Positions 35,860 through 47,888 of a stretch of DNA of 64,000 nucleotides are shown piece by piece. This DNA is from Eublepharis macularius. Lineage: Eukaryota > Chordata > Lepidosauria > Squamata > Eublepharidae. The position numbers and the translations under genes are program-made. How positions within the stretch are numbered: the stretch's first letter is position 1; the number at the start of each line of letters is the position of its first letter. Where the stretch lies: the NCBI RefSeq assembly GCF_028583425.1, contig NC_072807.1, forward strand, positions 33,981,001 to 34,045,000, given 5' to 3'. Under the pieces are notes generated by a model. The model made no database searches, was not told the origin of the DNA, and saw only the letters and a list, made by a program, of their open reading frames with translations.

Positions 35860-38380
35860 TATTCAGGGGACTCTGCCATCTAAACAACTTCATGCAGGGG
35901 ATGGGAATGGAGAAGATGGTGAAAGGAAATGGCAAGGTTTTTGCCTCCAAGCTACAATCCTGTCCCCCACCCCGCCACCTCCCATCTTAGCATCCGATCC
36001 TCACTTTACTTCCCAATGACTTTCTAGCTGCATTTATTTTGGTTTTCAGGAATGCCTGGTATTCGTCTTGCAACTTCCTCGTTGCCTTTGGAGACAAAAC
36101 AGAACAAAACACGCACGCACGCACTTCTCCTTCTAGCACGAATATAGCCCCTGCCCAAGGGCTTTGGTTCGGCGACCTTTTTCAAAGTTTCACCCTTTGC
36201 CAGGGTTTGTTCACCCGGCCGCCCTTTGTAACGTTGACTTCAGTGGTTTAACAAGAAGGAAGTTCTTCCCATATTTTCATCACCGCAAAATGCATTTATG
36301 ATTTCAGAGATTTTGGAGGAGGCGGAAAGTCGTTGGAACATGGTTTGGAGAGGAAAGACGGCCACTGGGAGGAGGTTTAAGCAACCCCCTGTCCAACTGC
36401 TCTTTCTGAACCCTTAACTGCAGCTGCTTTTGATTAGAGCCTGGGAGGTTGTTACACAGAACTCTGTGTGGCATTTAGACTGGCGCTCATTATTCATAAA
36501 CAGCAGATGAGAAAGAAAACCAGCATCACAGCCTGTACCACTTCCAACTGTACGTAAGATTTCACGTAGTGGAATGCTCCTTTTCTACCAACAGGGGAGG
36601 GGGTCCATGTGCGTAGACATCTCAGCATAGCTTATCAGTGAGGAAACCAGATTCTCCCTGACATGCTAGCTTTCTGATGCAAACCCTCAAAAATAAATTG
36701 TCACCATTCAAGACTGCAACCAAAGCAGAACAGGTTTAAATCCTGACTCACTGCTTTATCTCTTGTCAATAAGATACTTTCTGTCCTCAGGTTTTTCCAT
36801 AAACCATTCTGCAAGGGAGTCCAATAGGTGATTTAAGTTTTGTTTTGTGTTTTGTTTTTAATCTCACAAAAGCAGCGGATTTCCGTTTCTCATCTCTGCA
36901 GTTTCTCATCTCTGTGGTTGCATGCAACCCTTGCTTGGCTTTCCTATAGGTCCATAGCTGACCTCAGCAACTTCCTTGTTTCCTTTCTGCTGTGGCCCTT
37001 TCTTCCCTGCTAGGCTTTTCCAAGCATCCGGCATCAAAGTACCCCCCACGTACTTTGTTCGTCGTCCTAAAGTACCACAATCCAGAGCAAATTAGAGAAG
37101 AAAAAAGGCTTCTATCTGGATCTCAAAGCACATCAAGAATCGGAAAAGCAAAGAGGCATCATGTGAAATGTATTTTTTAAAGTCTTCGGCATTTAGAGAC
37201 AGAACACAAAAAATCCCCCCTTTGTTTTACCTCTTTGTAGGCTCTCCTTCCCGTCTTCTTCAGAGTTCCAGCCAAAAAACTGTATAAACATTACATTCGG
37301 TCCTGACAGACTCACGCATTCCAAAAATGTTATTAATAACTACAAAGTCCAGCCTACAACTCTGCAGGAGCCAAAACAGGGAGGAAGGGGGGCATTTTGC
37401 TCACAGGCTTTGCCAAAGTTTTTTTCTCCTTGCCTTGAAATGCAACAGTTGTTACTCCCAGCTTATTTACTACCTAGTGATTAAGTCAGGGGTCAGAGGG
37501 GCAGAACCCTGTAACACCTGGATCCTTTTTGCTTCTGCCAGGACACTTCCTCCCAGCCCTCCCCAACACATTTCGAACTTTCAAAAAATACGACAAAGCC
37601 AATTTTGAGCAGCAAGGACTTGCTTCGCCCAAATGACAACAGACAGTTCAACAGTGAAATTGGCCCAATTTTTATTCCTCCCTTCCTGTGGCAAAGTTCC
37701 TTAAAGAGACAGTCCATGGCCAGGCACTCAGTGTTCCGCACGATCTGACATTTCACAGATGACCCAAAGGAACGTGCTTGTAACATAGTCTCATACTAAG
37801 GATGACTCCCTAAATCTCCCCCTGCTCCATAAAATTCCACGGGACGTACATTCTCTGTAACTTGTGAACAGGGGTGTATGGGGCCTGCTGAAAAGTTAAG
37901 TACTGCATGTACAACAGTATTAATGAGTCTCTTAGTGACATACACAGTCCCGTCCTGGAATCTGTGGCAGTTCAGAATGGATTGTATCTAGAATTCCACA
38001 CCGGTTCCATGCTTTGAAAGTTGCAGACAGAAGCACTGGTTCACCTGCTGCTCCCAGTCCATGACGGGCTTTCTCGTCAGCTTTCTCCTTTTTTTCCCAC
38101 TGTACAAACTCACTTAATAATTCATACTTCCATTCTCCTCCAGGCTGTGAAGGAGGTGAAAGGGAGGGAAAAGTAAAACAGAGATTGTATTTTTTTTAAC
38201 TCTCCCCAATGAATAACTGATGAAGCAAAACCCTATTAAACCCTCCTGTCTGACTCAAAATATTTATTTTGCTTGAGAGTGAAGGCAGTTCTACTCATTG
38301 GAGAGAATTTGAACTTAAACATACACAAGCCAGCCTGTTTTTTTTTTTCATCTTTGAGATTACTGGCCAGTTTCAGATAG
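35860..38380. other. ISLR-ISLR2 intergenic DNA, no recognised element
   Basis: I see no gene and no complete repeat here. Short open frames have no recognisable features. Confidence 0.35.
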
Positions 38381-38394
38381 TCCTTAAAACAGAT

Positions 38395-38858
38395 GCAGAG
38401 GAGTTAGCCGTGTTAGTCTGTGATAGCAAAATCAAAAAGAGTCCAGTAGCACCTTTAAGACTAACCAATTTTATTGTAGCATAAGCTTTCGAGAATCAAG
38501 TTCTCTTAGTCAGATGCATAGTACAGAAACTGGTCAAATATAGAAGAGGAGGGGATGAGAGAGAAGATGCAGTTAGGGGGGGAGAGGATGTAACCAAAAC
38601 ATTCCTTTGCTAGTAAATGTAAACATCTCCTCTTGGTATAGAGATTAATTGGCTTGTGTGAGGCTTCAAAGGAGTTTGCCTTGTTGGTTTGTAGCAGCAA
38701 AACAACCAGACCATCCAATTCCAATGTAGTATAAGCCTTCGATAACCACAGCTCTCCCCGTCAGATGCATCTGACAAAGAGAACTGTGGTCCCCGGAAGC
38801 CCACGCCAGGTGCCACTGGGCTCCCCCAGACCCCGCCTCTGTAAAGGAGGCGGGGTCT
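38395..38858. mobile_element. Inverted-arm retroelement, family 2, longer copy
   Basis: Flanked by a perfect 14-bp duplication TCCTTAAAACAGAT (38381-38394 and 38859-38872). Left arm: GCAGAGGAGTTAGCCGTGTT, GAGTCCAGTAGCACCTTTAA, then a reverse-strand hammerhead-like core (about 38481-38519). Further decayed arms follow at 38685-38815 and end in a GC-rich stretch. Layout as at 11961-12167. Confidence 0.7.
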
Positions 38859-39067
38859 TCCTTAAAACAGATATCCCAGGAACTAAGAACACATCTCACT
38901 CTTTAGAGCAATAGATCCCTACAGGGTAAGAACTCTGCCCAGACCCAGAAAGCCCCCACCAAATCTGACTCCCAGGGCTGCGGAGGGGGGAGGTTGCAAC
39001 TCAGCAACACAGCATCCCATAAGTTACACCATCAGAGAGAGACATAACCACATGTATATATGGTGAA

Positions 39068-39215
39068 GAGTGCCCTCAAGTCATCACTGGCTTACGGCGG
39101 CCCCTGGTGGGGCTTTCATGCCAAGAGACTAACAGAGGTGGCTGGCCATTGCCTGCCTCTGTAACCCTGGTCTTCGTTGAAGGTCTCCCATCTAATTACT
39201 TACCAAGGCCAACCC
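39068..39215 (-). mobile_element. 5S-rRNA-derived SINE, partial
   Basis: Reverse copy of the tail and part of the 5S region (CTTACGGCGGCCCCTGGTGG, TCTAATTACTTACCAAGGCC); truncated at the 5S side. Confidence 0.75.
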
Positions 39216-39524
39216 TCTGGGCTAGGGCAGTGTGTTGCTCATCAGCATAAAGCTGCCATATACCCAGCAGAGGTTAGATCCCAGTTGAGGAAATGTACAG
39301 GGAACTGATAGTTCCATCCTTGGCTGTAGCCAGACTAAGGCCCTCATACTTGATCCTGCCACGATTTCAATCTAGGCTTTTGTTCTGCCCCTCTTCCTCC
39401 TTCGCTTCTACAGGGAAGTCCATGGGGGTGCTGGAGAAATACACGCCCACTTAGGAGTTTCCCGATCGAGCACTGGATTTGGAATAGGAGGGAGGCAGGC
39501 AGGGAGCCAGGGCTGGACTTCTTA

Positions 39525-39711
39525 GGGTTGCACTACAAGTGACGAATGACACTTGCCTGGCAAGTGAACAGACTCACGTGTATTCCCCCCTGTTCACTTG
39601 CCATTCACTTGCGCTCCATTTAATCAAGTGAATGGCAAGTGAACAGGGAGGAATACACGTGAGTCTGTTCACTTGCCAGGCAAGTGTCATTCGTCACTTG
39701 TAGTGCAACCC
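39525..39711. mobile_element. Near-perfect palindromic MITE
   Basis: 187 bp with two arms of about 86 bp (GGGTTGCACTACAAGTGACG and complement) around a short centre CGCTCCATTTAAT, flanked by TTA on both sides (39522-39524 and 39712-39714). TTA duplications fit PIF/Harbinger. Shares its inner ends with 33978-34093. Confidence 0.88.
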
Positions 39712-40675
39712 TTAGGTGCATAGCAAGAACTTTGCAGGTGCCTCTGTCTCCTCTTGCAGAGTCAAATGCAAAAGATTGCTTTTTCTTATCCCCAAAACGA
39801 GCCAGTGCAGCTGCAGCAAAATCCGGTTGTGTCCATCTCTGCATCAATTTTCCTCCTTCCTCCCCACTCCTTAGCTTCCCCCCCCCCACCACCACCACCA
39901 CTGCCATGCCCGGATAATTGAGGTCAGCCAATCACACCCTGATGAAAGCCTGCTGCTACCAGCGCCTCCAATTACCCAGCCCCAAGGGGAACTGGGGACT
40001 TGAATCAACAGATCACGGTGGAGAACCCATTGGGCCTTTGCCATAAGTGAGTGAAAATGAGCAAAGATGAAAAAAGGCCTTTGCTTCTGAGAGTCTCTGT
40101 CCCCCTTCCCCCCACACACACACACATACCCTCCCCCTTCCTGGCCGCCTACATTTCATAGAGGAGCCAGCTTGCTTGGATGGGAGGAGGGGATCCCTTT
40201 GGAGATGAAAACTCAATTTGCCCTGGCTTGAAGCATCCTTATCTAAGAAGCTGCTGAAGTTTTCAGTGGAAGCTGCAGCAGAAAGCAGCCGTCTTGCTCC
40301 ATCTGAAGGAAAGTTTCCTACTTATTTAGAACATTATGAGTCGTGGCTGTCAGGAGGGTCACGGAACTCAGCTTGCTGGAACTTCTATAGAGCCACACAT
40401 TTTTACTGCCTTGAGGAAGGAAATGCTGGTAGTTAAAGGCATGCAAGGGCACCGTGGCTTCTGTTTCTCTTTGTACCCACGTTTTGTGGAACAGCATATT
40501 AATGAAGGCAAAGAGGGTTCCTCCGTGGCTCCTGCCCTTGGCTTCTTCCTTTCGATGGTGCTTGGCTCCTGTTTTCTTTTTGTTCCCGATTCTCATGGCC
40601 TGCTGTTCCTGGTTCTGGCCCTGATATGGATGAGGTCATAACTCTGGCCCCTCCTCTTCCTATCAAACACAGATA

Positions 40676-40801
40676 TGCGCCTACAAGGGAATTTCCAAAT
40701 TGCTAAACATGTCATGTAAATTAATTATGCATTGTTTCAGAAAGATTTCATCTCTATGCTAGACTTCAGGCTTGTTTTCAAATTTTCTGCTCCCATACCC
40801 T

Positions 40802-40861
<60 letters not shown>

Positions 40862-40864
40862 AAT

Positions 40865-40927
<63 letters not shown>

Positions 40928-41296
40928 TACTACTACTATACCGCTCTTCTAGACAGATTAGTGCCTCACCCAGAACAATGAACAAATTAGTGTTATTATT
41001 ATCCCCACAATACAGCTGGAGAGCTGGGGCTGAGAGGACTGGCTGACCCAAGGCCACCTACTGAACTCATGGCAGTAGTGGGATTCGAACCAGTGGAGTG
41101 CTGATTCGCAGCTGAACCATTTAACCGCTGTACTATTGTATCTGTTCACTGAATGTTATAACTGTGGTCATTATTGTATTTTGTTCAATGGATGTCCTAG
41201 CAGTTGAATATATTGCATTTCACTTGCACTGTGTAATCCACTTTGGATCTCAGTGAGAAAAGCGGACTATAAATTTAAATAAATAAATAAATAAAA
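40676..41296 (+). mobile_element. L2-type LINE 3' UTR, split by a reverse SINE
   Basis: Both sides match the 3' UTR of the L2 copy at 15990-17490 (TTGCTAAACATGTCATGTAA; CTTTGGATCTCAGTGAGAAA), ending in (AAAT)n at 41275-41294. Between them (about 40800-41150) sits a reverse tRNA-SINE with an expanded tail. Confidence 0.8.
40802..41150 (-). mobile_element. tRNA-derived SINE with expanded (CAA)n(GACAAC)n tail
   Basis: The body (40935-41150: ACCGCTCTTCTAGACAGATT, GGGATTCGAACCAGTGG) is a reverse copy of the unit at 22718. Its tail, at the left, has expanded to about 60 bp of CAA and about 60 bp of GACAAC (40802-40927). Confidence 0.85.
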
Positions 41297-41299
41297 GTG

Positions 41300-44285
41300 G
41301 CCATGTGGTTGAAGCTCAGTGGATTTGGTGCTGCAAGCTGGAAGTTACAGATGAGTCCTGGCTCTGGAAAGGGTGAAAGCTCTGCAGTGCTTGGCTGGGT
41401 GTGGTTTGCCATGCTATTTGAAAGAGGTCTGGGACCCTCAAGAGGTAGGGAGGGTTGTCTCTTTTGTGGCCAGGCATACAATTCGTTCCTGCTGCTCCTG
41501 CCTTGGGCAGCCACAGGTTTTGAGCTGCCGCTGGTCAACCAGGCCTCTGCTCAGGATGAGATCGTATTTCCAAAGCTGGCTGGCCCTGTTCAAACATCCC
41601 CGTTTTGATTTCATTTCTCCCTAGCGAGAAACAAACCTGTGAGTCGTGATTTTCTCACCAGCTTCTCTTTCCCCGTTCTGGACGTATCTTGTTAAAATCA
41701 ATGCGTTTTTTCAACATCCTTTCCCCCATCAAATAAATGGCAGTAAAATGGTGGGAAATGAAGCAAAAAATAGTAATAATCAGTTGCTGTGAAAGTGTGG
41801 CAAGACACAACGGGAGGACCTGAATTAGACTACACAAAGGATATTCTAAAGGATCTTGAATTCTTTCGGGAGAACAAAACAAGATGGATTCTAATTCTCT
41901 AAAGATAAGGGGAAAGGAATCTGAATAAATTAGTGTATTATACTTGGAACTTTTTTCTGATCATCTGGCTGTCTGCAATTTTACACAATCTACACCTCCC
42001 GTCTCTTGACAGAAACTCACTGTGTTCTCCCTATTTCTCATCTGTTCCTGGTCCGAAAGGGAATGCCTCTGTGTAATCCAATTCCAATATCTCATCATAG
42101 CTAGATTCCCAGTAGAAATATTAGGGGGCATAAAGGAAAAAGAAATCTATTACTCTCTAATTAAATGGATGTGACGATAGCGGCGTATCCTTTCTTCTTC
42201 ATATGTCTTAAAGCATAAAACTCAATTAAAGCGTGCACACAAGAGGCCGTTTATCTTTAATGAGAATTCTCTACATTTCTAATGTGCTCTGAAATGCTGA
42301 TATTGTTATCAGCTAAGCGCAAAGAAAAAAGAATCTCATCTCATTTCTCATCTTGATTTGATAGGGTATAAATCAGGAGAAGTACTACCCATTTTAATAG
42401 ACTGGCACTAGTGTAACCTGCAAGTATTCATCGGCTTTGTGTTTGGCAAGATTTGTACAAGTCTGATTGCTTCTTTCCCATATAAACCAGACATTCACAA
42501 TGACCAGGGGAGAGGCCGTAGGTCGCCAGTTCAAAGCCATACATCTCCAGTTCAAAGCATCAGGTGGTACATGATATGAAAGACTTCTCAGTGCTAGAGG
42601 ATCTGTTTTGTGTACAGAATGGCATATCCAGGTTCATGGCATATCCAGTTAAAAGGATTAGGGGTATGGTTATGGGTCCCCAACAGGGCGCCCATGGGCA
42701 CCATGGCACCCACCTATACTTTCCGTGGCACTTGCTAATTGTTTTTCAAAAATCAGCAGGGCCAGGTGCCGCTTTTGCTCAACAAGGCTTCTGATTGGCC
42801 ATTGGAGATTTTATTGGCAGCACAGATTTTTGGAAGTGTTGCTTTGGGAGTAGCTGCTACCACCGCACAAGGAACTTCACTGTGTGATTGAAGATAAACT
42901 GTGACAGCCGTTTTGAGGCTGTGCCTGCCATGCTGTGTCAGAATTCCAAAGGTACTTGCAGGCTCAAAAAAAAATCCTCCTACCTCTTCCAATGTGTCTG
43001 TTGAGACAAGAGCTACAGTGCAAAAATATGTGTATAAATGGCACACCTATTGGACTGTGCCTGTGATGTCAACCGTATTGAGATCGCCGTCCTTTCCTTG
43101 GCTGTGTCATTTGATAATCTTTGTAAAAATGTTTCTTTAATTTGTTTTTCTTACGAGCTGAATGAGGCAGCCCACTTCAGATTTTTCAATTAGTATTTCA
43201 GGCAACAAACTAATTTATTATGAAATTGTTTCCACTGGGGGGAACCATTGGATTTTCTGTCTCACACTCCAAAATGTACTTTAGACTCTTTCCTTTAAAA
43301 AATCCTCAGCGATGGTGCTTTCCAACCCTGCCTATGAATGGATTGCTCAGGTAGCCCCTTAAAAATAGTTAGTATAATATAAATTAAATAAAAGTGCTAT
43401 TTTAAATTCAGAGGATTTCACCTACCCTTTCTTTAAATATTGGTATCTTTTTAAAATCACCTTTTCCACTCCTTGAAATACTCTGCCATAGTCCAGTTCC
43501 TAGTAGCTAAGGAAGGGGAGGTGTTACAGGATCATCTGAGCATGGTAAGAGTGGCATGGGAAGAATTTTTGGTGAACAGAGCTGTGGGTCAGATGAGCAG
43601 AATTTGAAGCTCTTCAGTTCTTGCAGATCACCAGTTGCCTCTGATTTTCTTTTAACCAGACACATTCCCATTCTTAAATTTCTTTTAATTTTTAAAGCTT
43701 TTTTAAAGTTCCTTCTTTAAATAGAAATGGCACAAGTCAGAAATTGGGGCAACTTGGTGCTCCAGGCTGCATTGTACAAGCACTGACTTCCCACTTGGAA
43801 ATCTTTTAACACTCCCTGCCCAGTGTCTGTTTACCCTCTCCCTCTTTACTAGCAGAAGACAATACACATGCACACCTTTTTTAACCAGTTTTGGCTGAGT
43901 TGATGGTTTTATCTTTGCTTTTTAGCCCGGTGGTTCTTCTGATGGGTATTTTATTTCACTAGTTAACTCTGAAAGAAATTAAAAACAAATCACTTGGATT
44001 CTCTGGTGCCTTTTTTTGCCTTTTGCATTTTATTATATAATGTATTTTTAGCTTGTGTATTATGAGCCACTTTGAGGATCTTCCCAAAAAGCGGAATACT
44101 GTATAAAAAAAACCCTACCATAGATAATAAACAATCAGTCCTTTTTTGTGGTCTCTCCCCCCAAATTCTTCCTCTGGATTTCCTCAAAGTAGACCCCACC
44201 ATTCTCCAACTTCATCTAATTCCAGCTACCAACATTATTTTAAGATAGAGGGGCCATGATGCAAACTCAAGATGGATATCTGTGT
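41300..44285. other. ISLR-ISLR2 intergenic DNA
   Basis: No gene. 42080-42460 is AT-rich, free of recognised repeats and has several TAATTA/CAATTA-type sites; it could be regulatory. 43995-44115 looks like an old LINE 3' end (GAGCCACTTTGAGGATCTTC). Confidence 0.35.
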
Positions 44286-44289
44286 TCAT

Positions 44290-44365
44290 GTATAGCAACA
44301 AAATAAAACCGGGGCCCAGTGGCACCTTAAAAGCTAACTACGTTTATTCTAGCATAAGATTTATT
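44290..44365 (-). mobile_element. Family 2 retroelement tail fragment
   Basis: The stretch GCCCAGTGGCACCTTAAAAG and GTTTATTCTAGCATAAG is a reverse fragment of the family at 11961. Confidence 0.5.
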
Positions 44366-44428
44366 CCAGTATCAATGTATGCTAGAATAAATTTTGCATA
44401 GAGTAAAACTGAATTTAGCTGAAGGGAC

Positions 44429-44549
<121 letters not shown>

Positions 44550-45199
44550 GACTGGATGCTGATGGGTCTGAGAGTTGATGGCTCTGGCCGCTTGAATTTG
44601 GGTTCATCTGCTTTCTTCTTCAGCCTCCTGTAAAACAGCCACTGTAGACATTAAAGTCCTTACCCTTTCCCGTCCTCCTGCTGTACCTCCAGTATGTCAA
44701 CAAAACATATTATCCTCTCTACAATTTCCCCTGTACAATCCATGGATATATTCTAGAGTATGGGTTCATATGTATGCATATTTTCTGTACACTGGTTGTG
44801 TATCTCACCTCTGCTGTAAATAGCCAGGGGTACCAGGAAGGGATTCTAACTAACATCCGATTTAGCGAGGTGCAGGTGAAAGATGCAGGGTAACCCAAGG
44901 TTGCACATTTAAAGTGAGCACTCTTAAGCGAGAGTTTGGCTTTTCCCCCAGCTCCTATGCATAGGGAATTCTCTGATGTGCATATACTTATATCGGTTTG
45001 GTGAATGCAATGGAAAAGTGAGTATTTGGTCTAAGCGAGGCTGGATCATACTCCAGAAGGAAATGTTAGTATCTAGACGTCAGGAAAAGCAAGCAAGTAC
45101 AGGGACGTCAATGCCAAAGGAATCCAAGCGTAAAATCCATCGGGGTTTCCAGCGGTTCAGAGACTTTTCTACTGGTAGGAAATGGATTTATTTTGGAAG

Positions 45200-45830
45200 G
45201 GAAAACCTAACAAGTGGGGCAGCCGGACCACAGCATCGCAGCTATAGCCGTGCAGAGAGCAAAAAAAAAAAAGAGTGCCATGATACACGCGGGTTAGACT
45301 TTCGTTGGTGGAGAACCCCTACAAGGCTCCGAGAGTCAAACTTCGCCAAAAGTGGCTGGCTGCTCTGTGGCCAAAAGAAAGAAACTCGGCACATGCTCAA
45401 GGACGCCCTTTCTCATTGCGTCCCACGGTCTCAGACCGAGTCCCGGCTTTGCAATGCGGCAATGAAGCTGCGCCCACGTCCGTGCGTTTTGCGCACGGAA
45501 GGGGTAGCGGTGCGCAAAGGACAGGCGCCCGGCTTCCAATCTCGGCTGCAAATCCGAAACTGCCTGGCGGGGCGCTTACTAGCAACTCCCTTTAGCTTGC
45601 TGGGCAGGGCTTGGATCTCTGCCTGGGCGTCCCTGCCAGTCCTTTCCCCCAAAGCCACAGAACCGGAGACGGGAGACAGAGACGGTCTTGGGCGAGTCTA
45701 AGGTCGAACGATAAAGCCCTCCCGAGTCTCGCGTTGCGCTTGTGTTTCCGATCAAAAGAGGAGATCTGGGCTTCGTGCCGTCGTTCTGAGGCACCGGTCG
45801 GAACCAGTTGGAGCGGAGACTATGGTGAGA
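45200..45830. promoter_or_regulatory. CpG-rich patch 2 kb downstream of ISLR2
   Basis: Unlike the AT-rich surroundings, this stretch has many CG dinucleotides (for example 45390-45560 and 45660-45800). Open frames cross it, the longest 241 codons on the plus strand from 44976, but I recognise no domain in any. It could be a promoter of an unannotated transcript, a methylation-protected enhancer, or part of the ISLR2 3' UTR. Confidence 0.4.
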
Positions 45831-45999
45831 TTTGGGGGTGGTAGAATAAAGTGATTGTGTGCACATAAAAAACTCGAATAGGTCTTCTTTTCCGATCAGA
45901 TTGGAAAGAGGGCGCCAACCTGGATCTCACCTAGAGCAGGCCAGTGTTCAGATTTTTTTTAAAAATATGTCCAACTATTTCTCTGCCATAAATTGATGT

Positions 46000-47888
46000 T
46001 CCCCTCCCCCATCCCAGTAAGCCATCCATTCATTTGTCCATCACAGCCCCGTCGCCTGCGTGTTGAGCAAGTGAATAGACAAACGATTGGATTCTCTGGT
46101 TGGATGCTAATTCGTCAACGGGAACGCCGTCCCAAGGTGATCTCCTGAGAATAGCCAACAAGAAGGAGGAGGAGGAAGAGGAGGAGGAGAGGAAGAAGAA
46201 GAATTAAGGAGCCTCTACAGGCGTCGCAAATGGATCCTATCTCCTTGAAGGACAGAGCCATGGTAAAAAAGACAGGAGTCGAAAAGACCCGAGTCCCCTT
46301 GTGCCATGGTTTTATTATTCCAAGTGAGGGGGGCGCAATCTGGCTACCCCATTGGATCGTGCGTGCCCATCTGCATTTCTGGCAGAAGGACTAGGTTTGG
46401 CATTCAACCTGCGGACTATCTCCTTTTATTTTTTAATTCAACCCTTGAACTTTAAGAGTTCGCCTCCCCCTGCCATCTTTACAAATAAGGAGCGCCCGAG
46501 TCCACTTTAAATCTGTTTTTTTATTATTGACTTTCCACATACAGAAGCGCGGTATAAAAGGTCACCGGGTTAATGTTGTGAATTCAGCCTGTTCCCTTTT
46601 TAAAGGTTGCCTTTGAAAATATGGTAAAGGATCCATTTTTTTCCCTCCTCCTTCCCCACCCCGGAGAAGCTTGTGCTGATATCTGGTTGGGGTTTTGTTG
46701 CATATATAATTTTTTTTAAGTTAACAGAGGCGATAAGAAGAAGAATTCAAAAGACTCACAGCTGCACCAGTTGCAACGATATTTCAATGTTCAATTCTCG
46801 ACAGCAAAAAAAAAAAAAATCCACCAAGCCTCCTCTCTCGTTTGGCTTTTTGGACATCAGGGAATCACATCTAGGGGAGAGGGGGCCAAATACGATTCTC
46901 TAAGCAAACTACACTACTGAATAAACATTTAGGAAATACTGATCTTTGAAAGTGACATGCCTCAGACAAGGGGGGGGGCGGAAATAGAGACACCAAAGAC
47001 CATCAGCTGGGAGGGTCTCGGCCTGTTCATCAATGGAAGGCACCCCTGGAAGGGTCCAAAATCAAAGTCACACACACCACACACAGCTCCGTTTTCTACA
47101 GCACGGCTCCATTAACACTGTATAGGGTCCGGGTGACCTGGCGAATCGGTTTTGGGGCAACCTTGGACGCGCGGAACCGATCCGGATTTCGGTTGCCTCC
47201 CCGGCCAGAAAAGCAAAAGGGGTTTGGGGAGCTGTCCAGCACCTACAACCTCCTGAACTGGCAGGGACTCGCCTTCTAAAAATCTAAAAGAGGAATGGAT
47301 TCTCTAGCCCAGGTGGCTGGAGCTCACAAGTTTAAGGCATTTTTGATCTTTTTTAAAAAAAAATCTTTATAGTCAATCGCTTGTGTGTCAATTTGGGGAG
47401 GGGGAGGATTAATTCAATTGTGTAAAAATTGTTACATGAATAGGTAAAAGGAGAGGGAGAAACCTTTTGTTTGGTGCAAAGCAAGGGAAGGTTTCTTAAA
47501 AGTTTGGGAAAGCGAATTCCTCCAAGGCTGTGGTCCTAAGAACACTTGAATAAAATGGGACTGACTTCTAAGTAGACCTGCTCAGGATTGCTCCCGAGGT
47601 TGCCGAAAACAGACCCGCTCTGTGCCCGCCTATCTGGGGCATCTAGTCACCGACCCCACCGCCCCTTCCCCACAAAAATCAACCTTCACAAAATCCAGGA
47701 TCGACTTGAATTACTCAGGTCGGAGGCGCCGTCCCTTCCCCTCGGCTTAAGCGCCTTGGAAAACAAAACTGTCCCCGGTCAGCCAGCGATGCTGGGACCG
47801 CACCCAGATCCGCGCATTCTCTTTTCTCATTCTGCAAGGCCTGCTCCCGGGAGCTCCCGGCGGGAGGGGGCTTAGCCGGAGGGAAGCC
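46000..47888 (-). other. ISLR2: Probable ISLR2 3' UTR and flank
   Basis: No known repeat is obvious across most of this stretch, and it directly follows the ISLR2 stop. On the minus strand AATAAA-type hexamers (TTTATT on the plus strand) occur near 46312, 46425 and 46520, any of which could end the transcript. A GAG/GAA-rich low-complexity tract lies at about 46165-46203. Confidence 0.4.

Noticed and set aside
35403-36019. Overlapping alanine/proline-rich open frames on both strands
   Set aside because: All lie in the GC-rich palindromic hAT element at 35456-35847.
44976-45701. 241-codon open frame
   Set aside because: No domain, no homology recognised, runs from AT-rich into CpG-rich DNA; treated as chance, although the CpG patch itself is reported.
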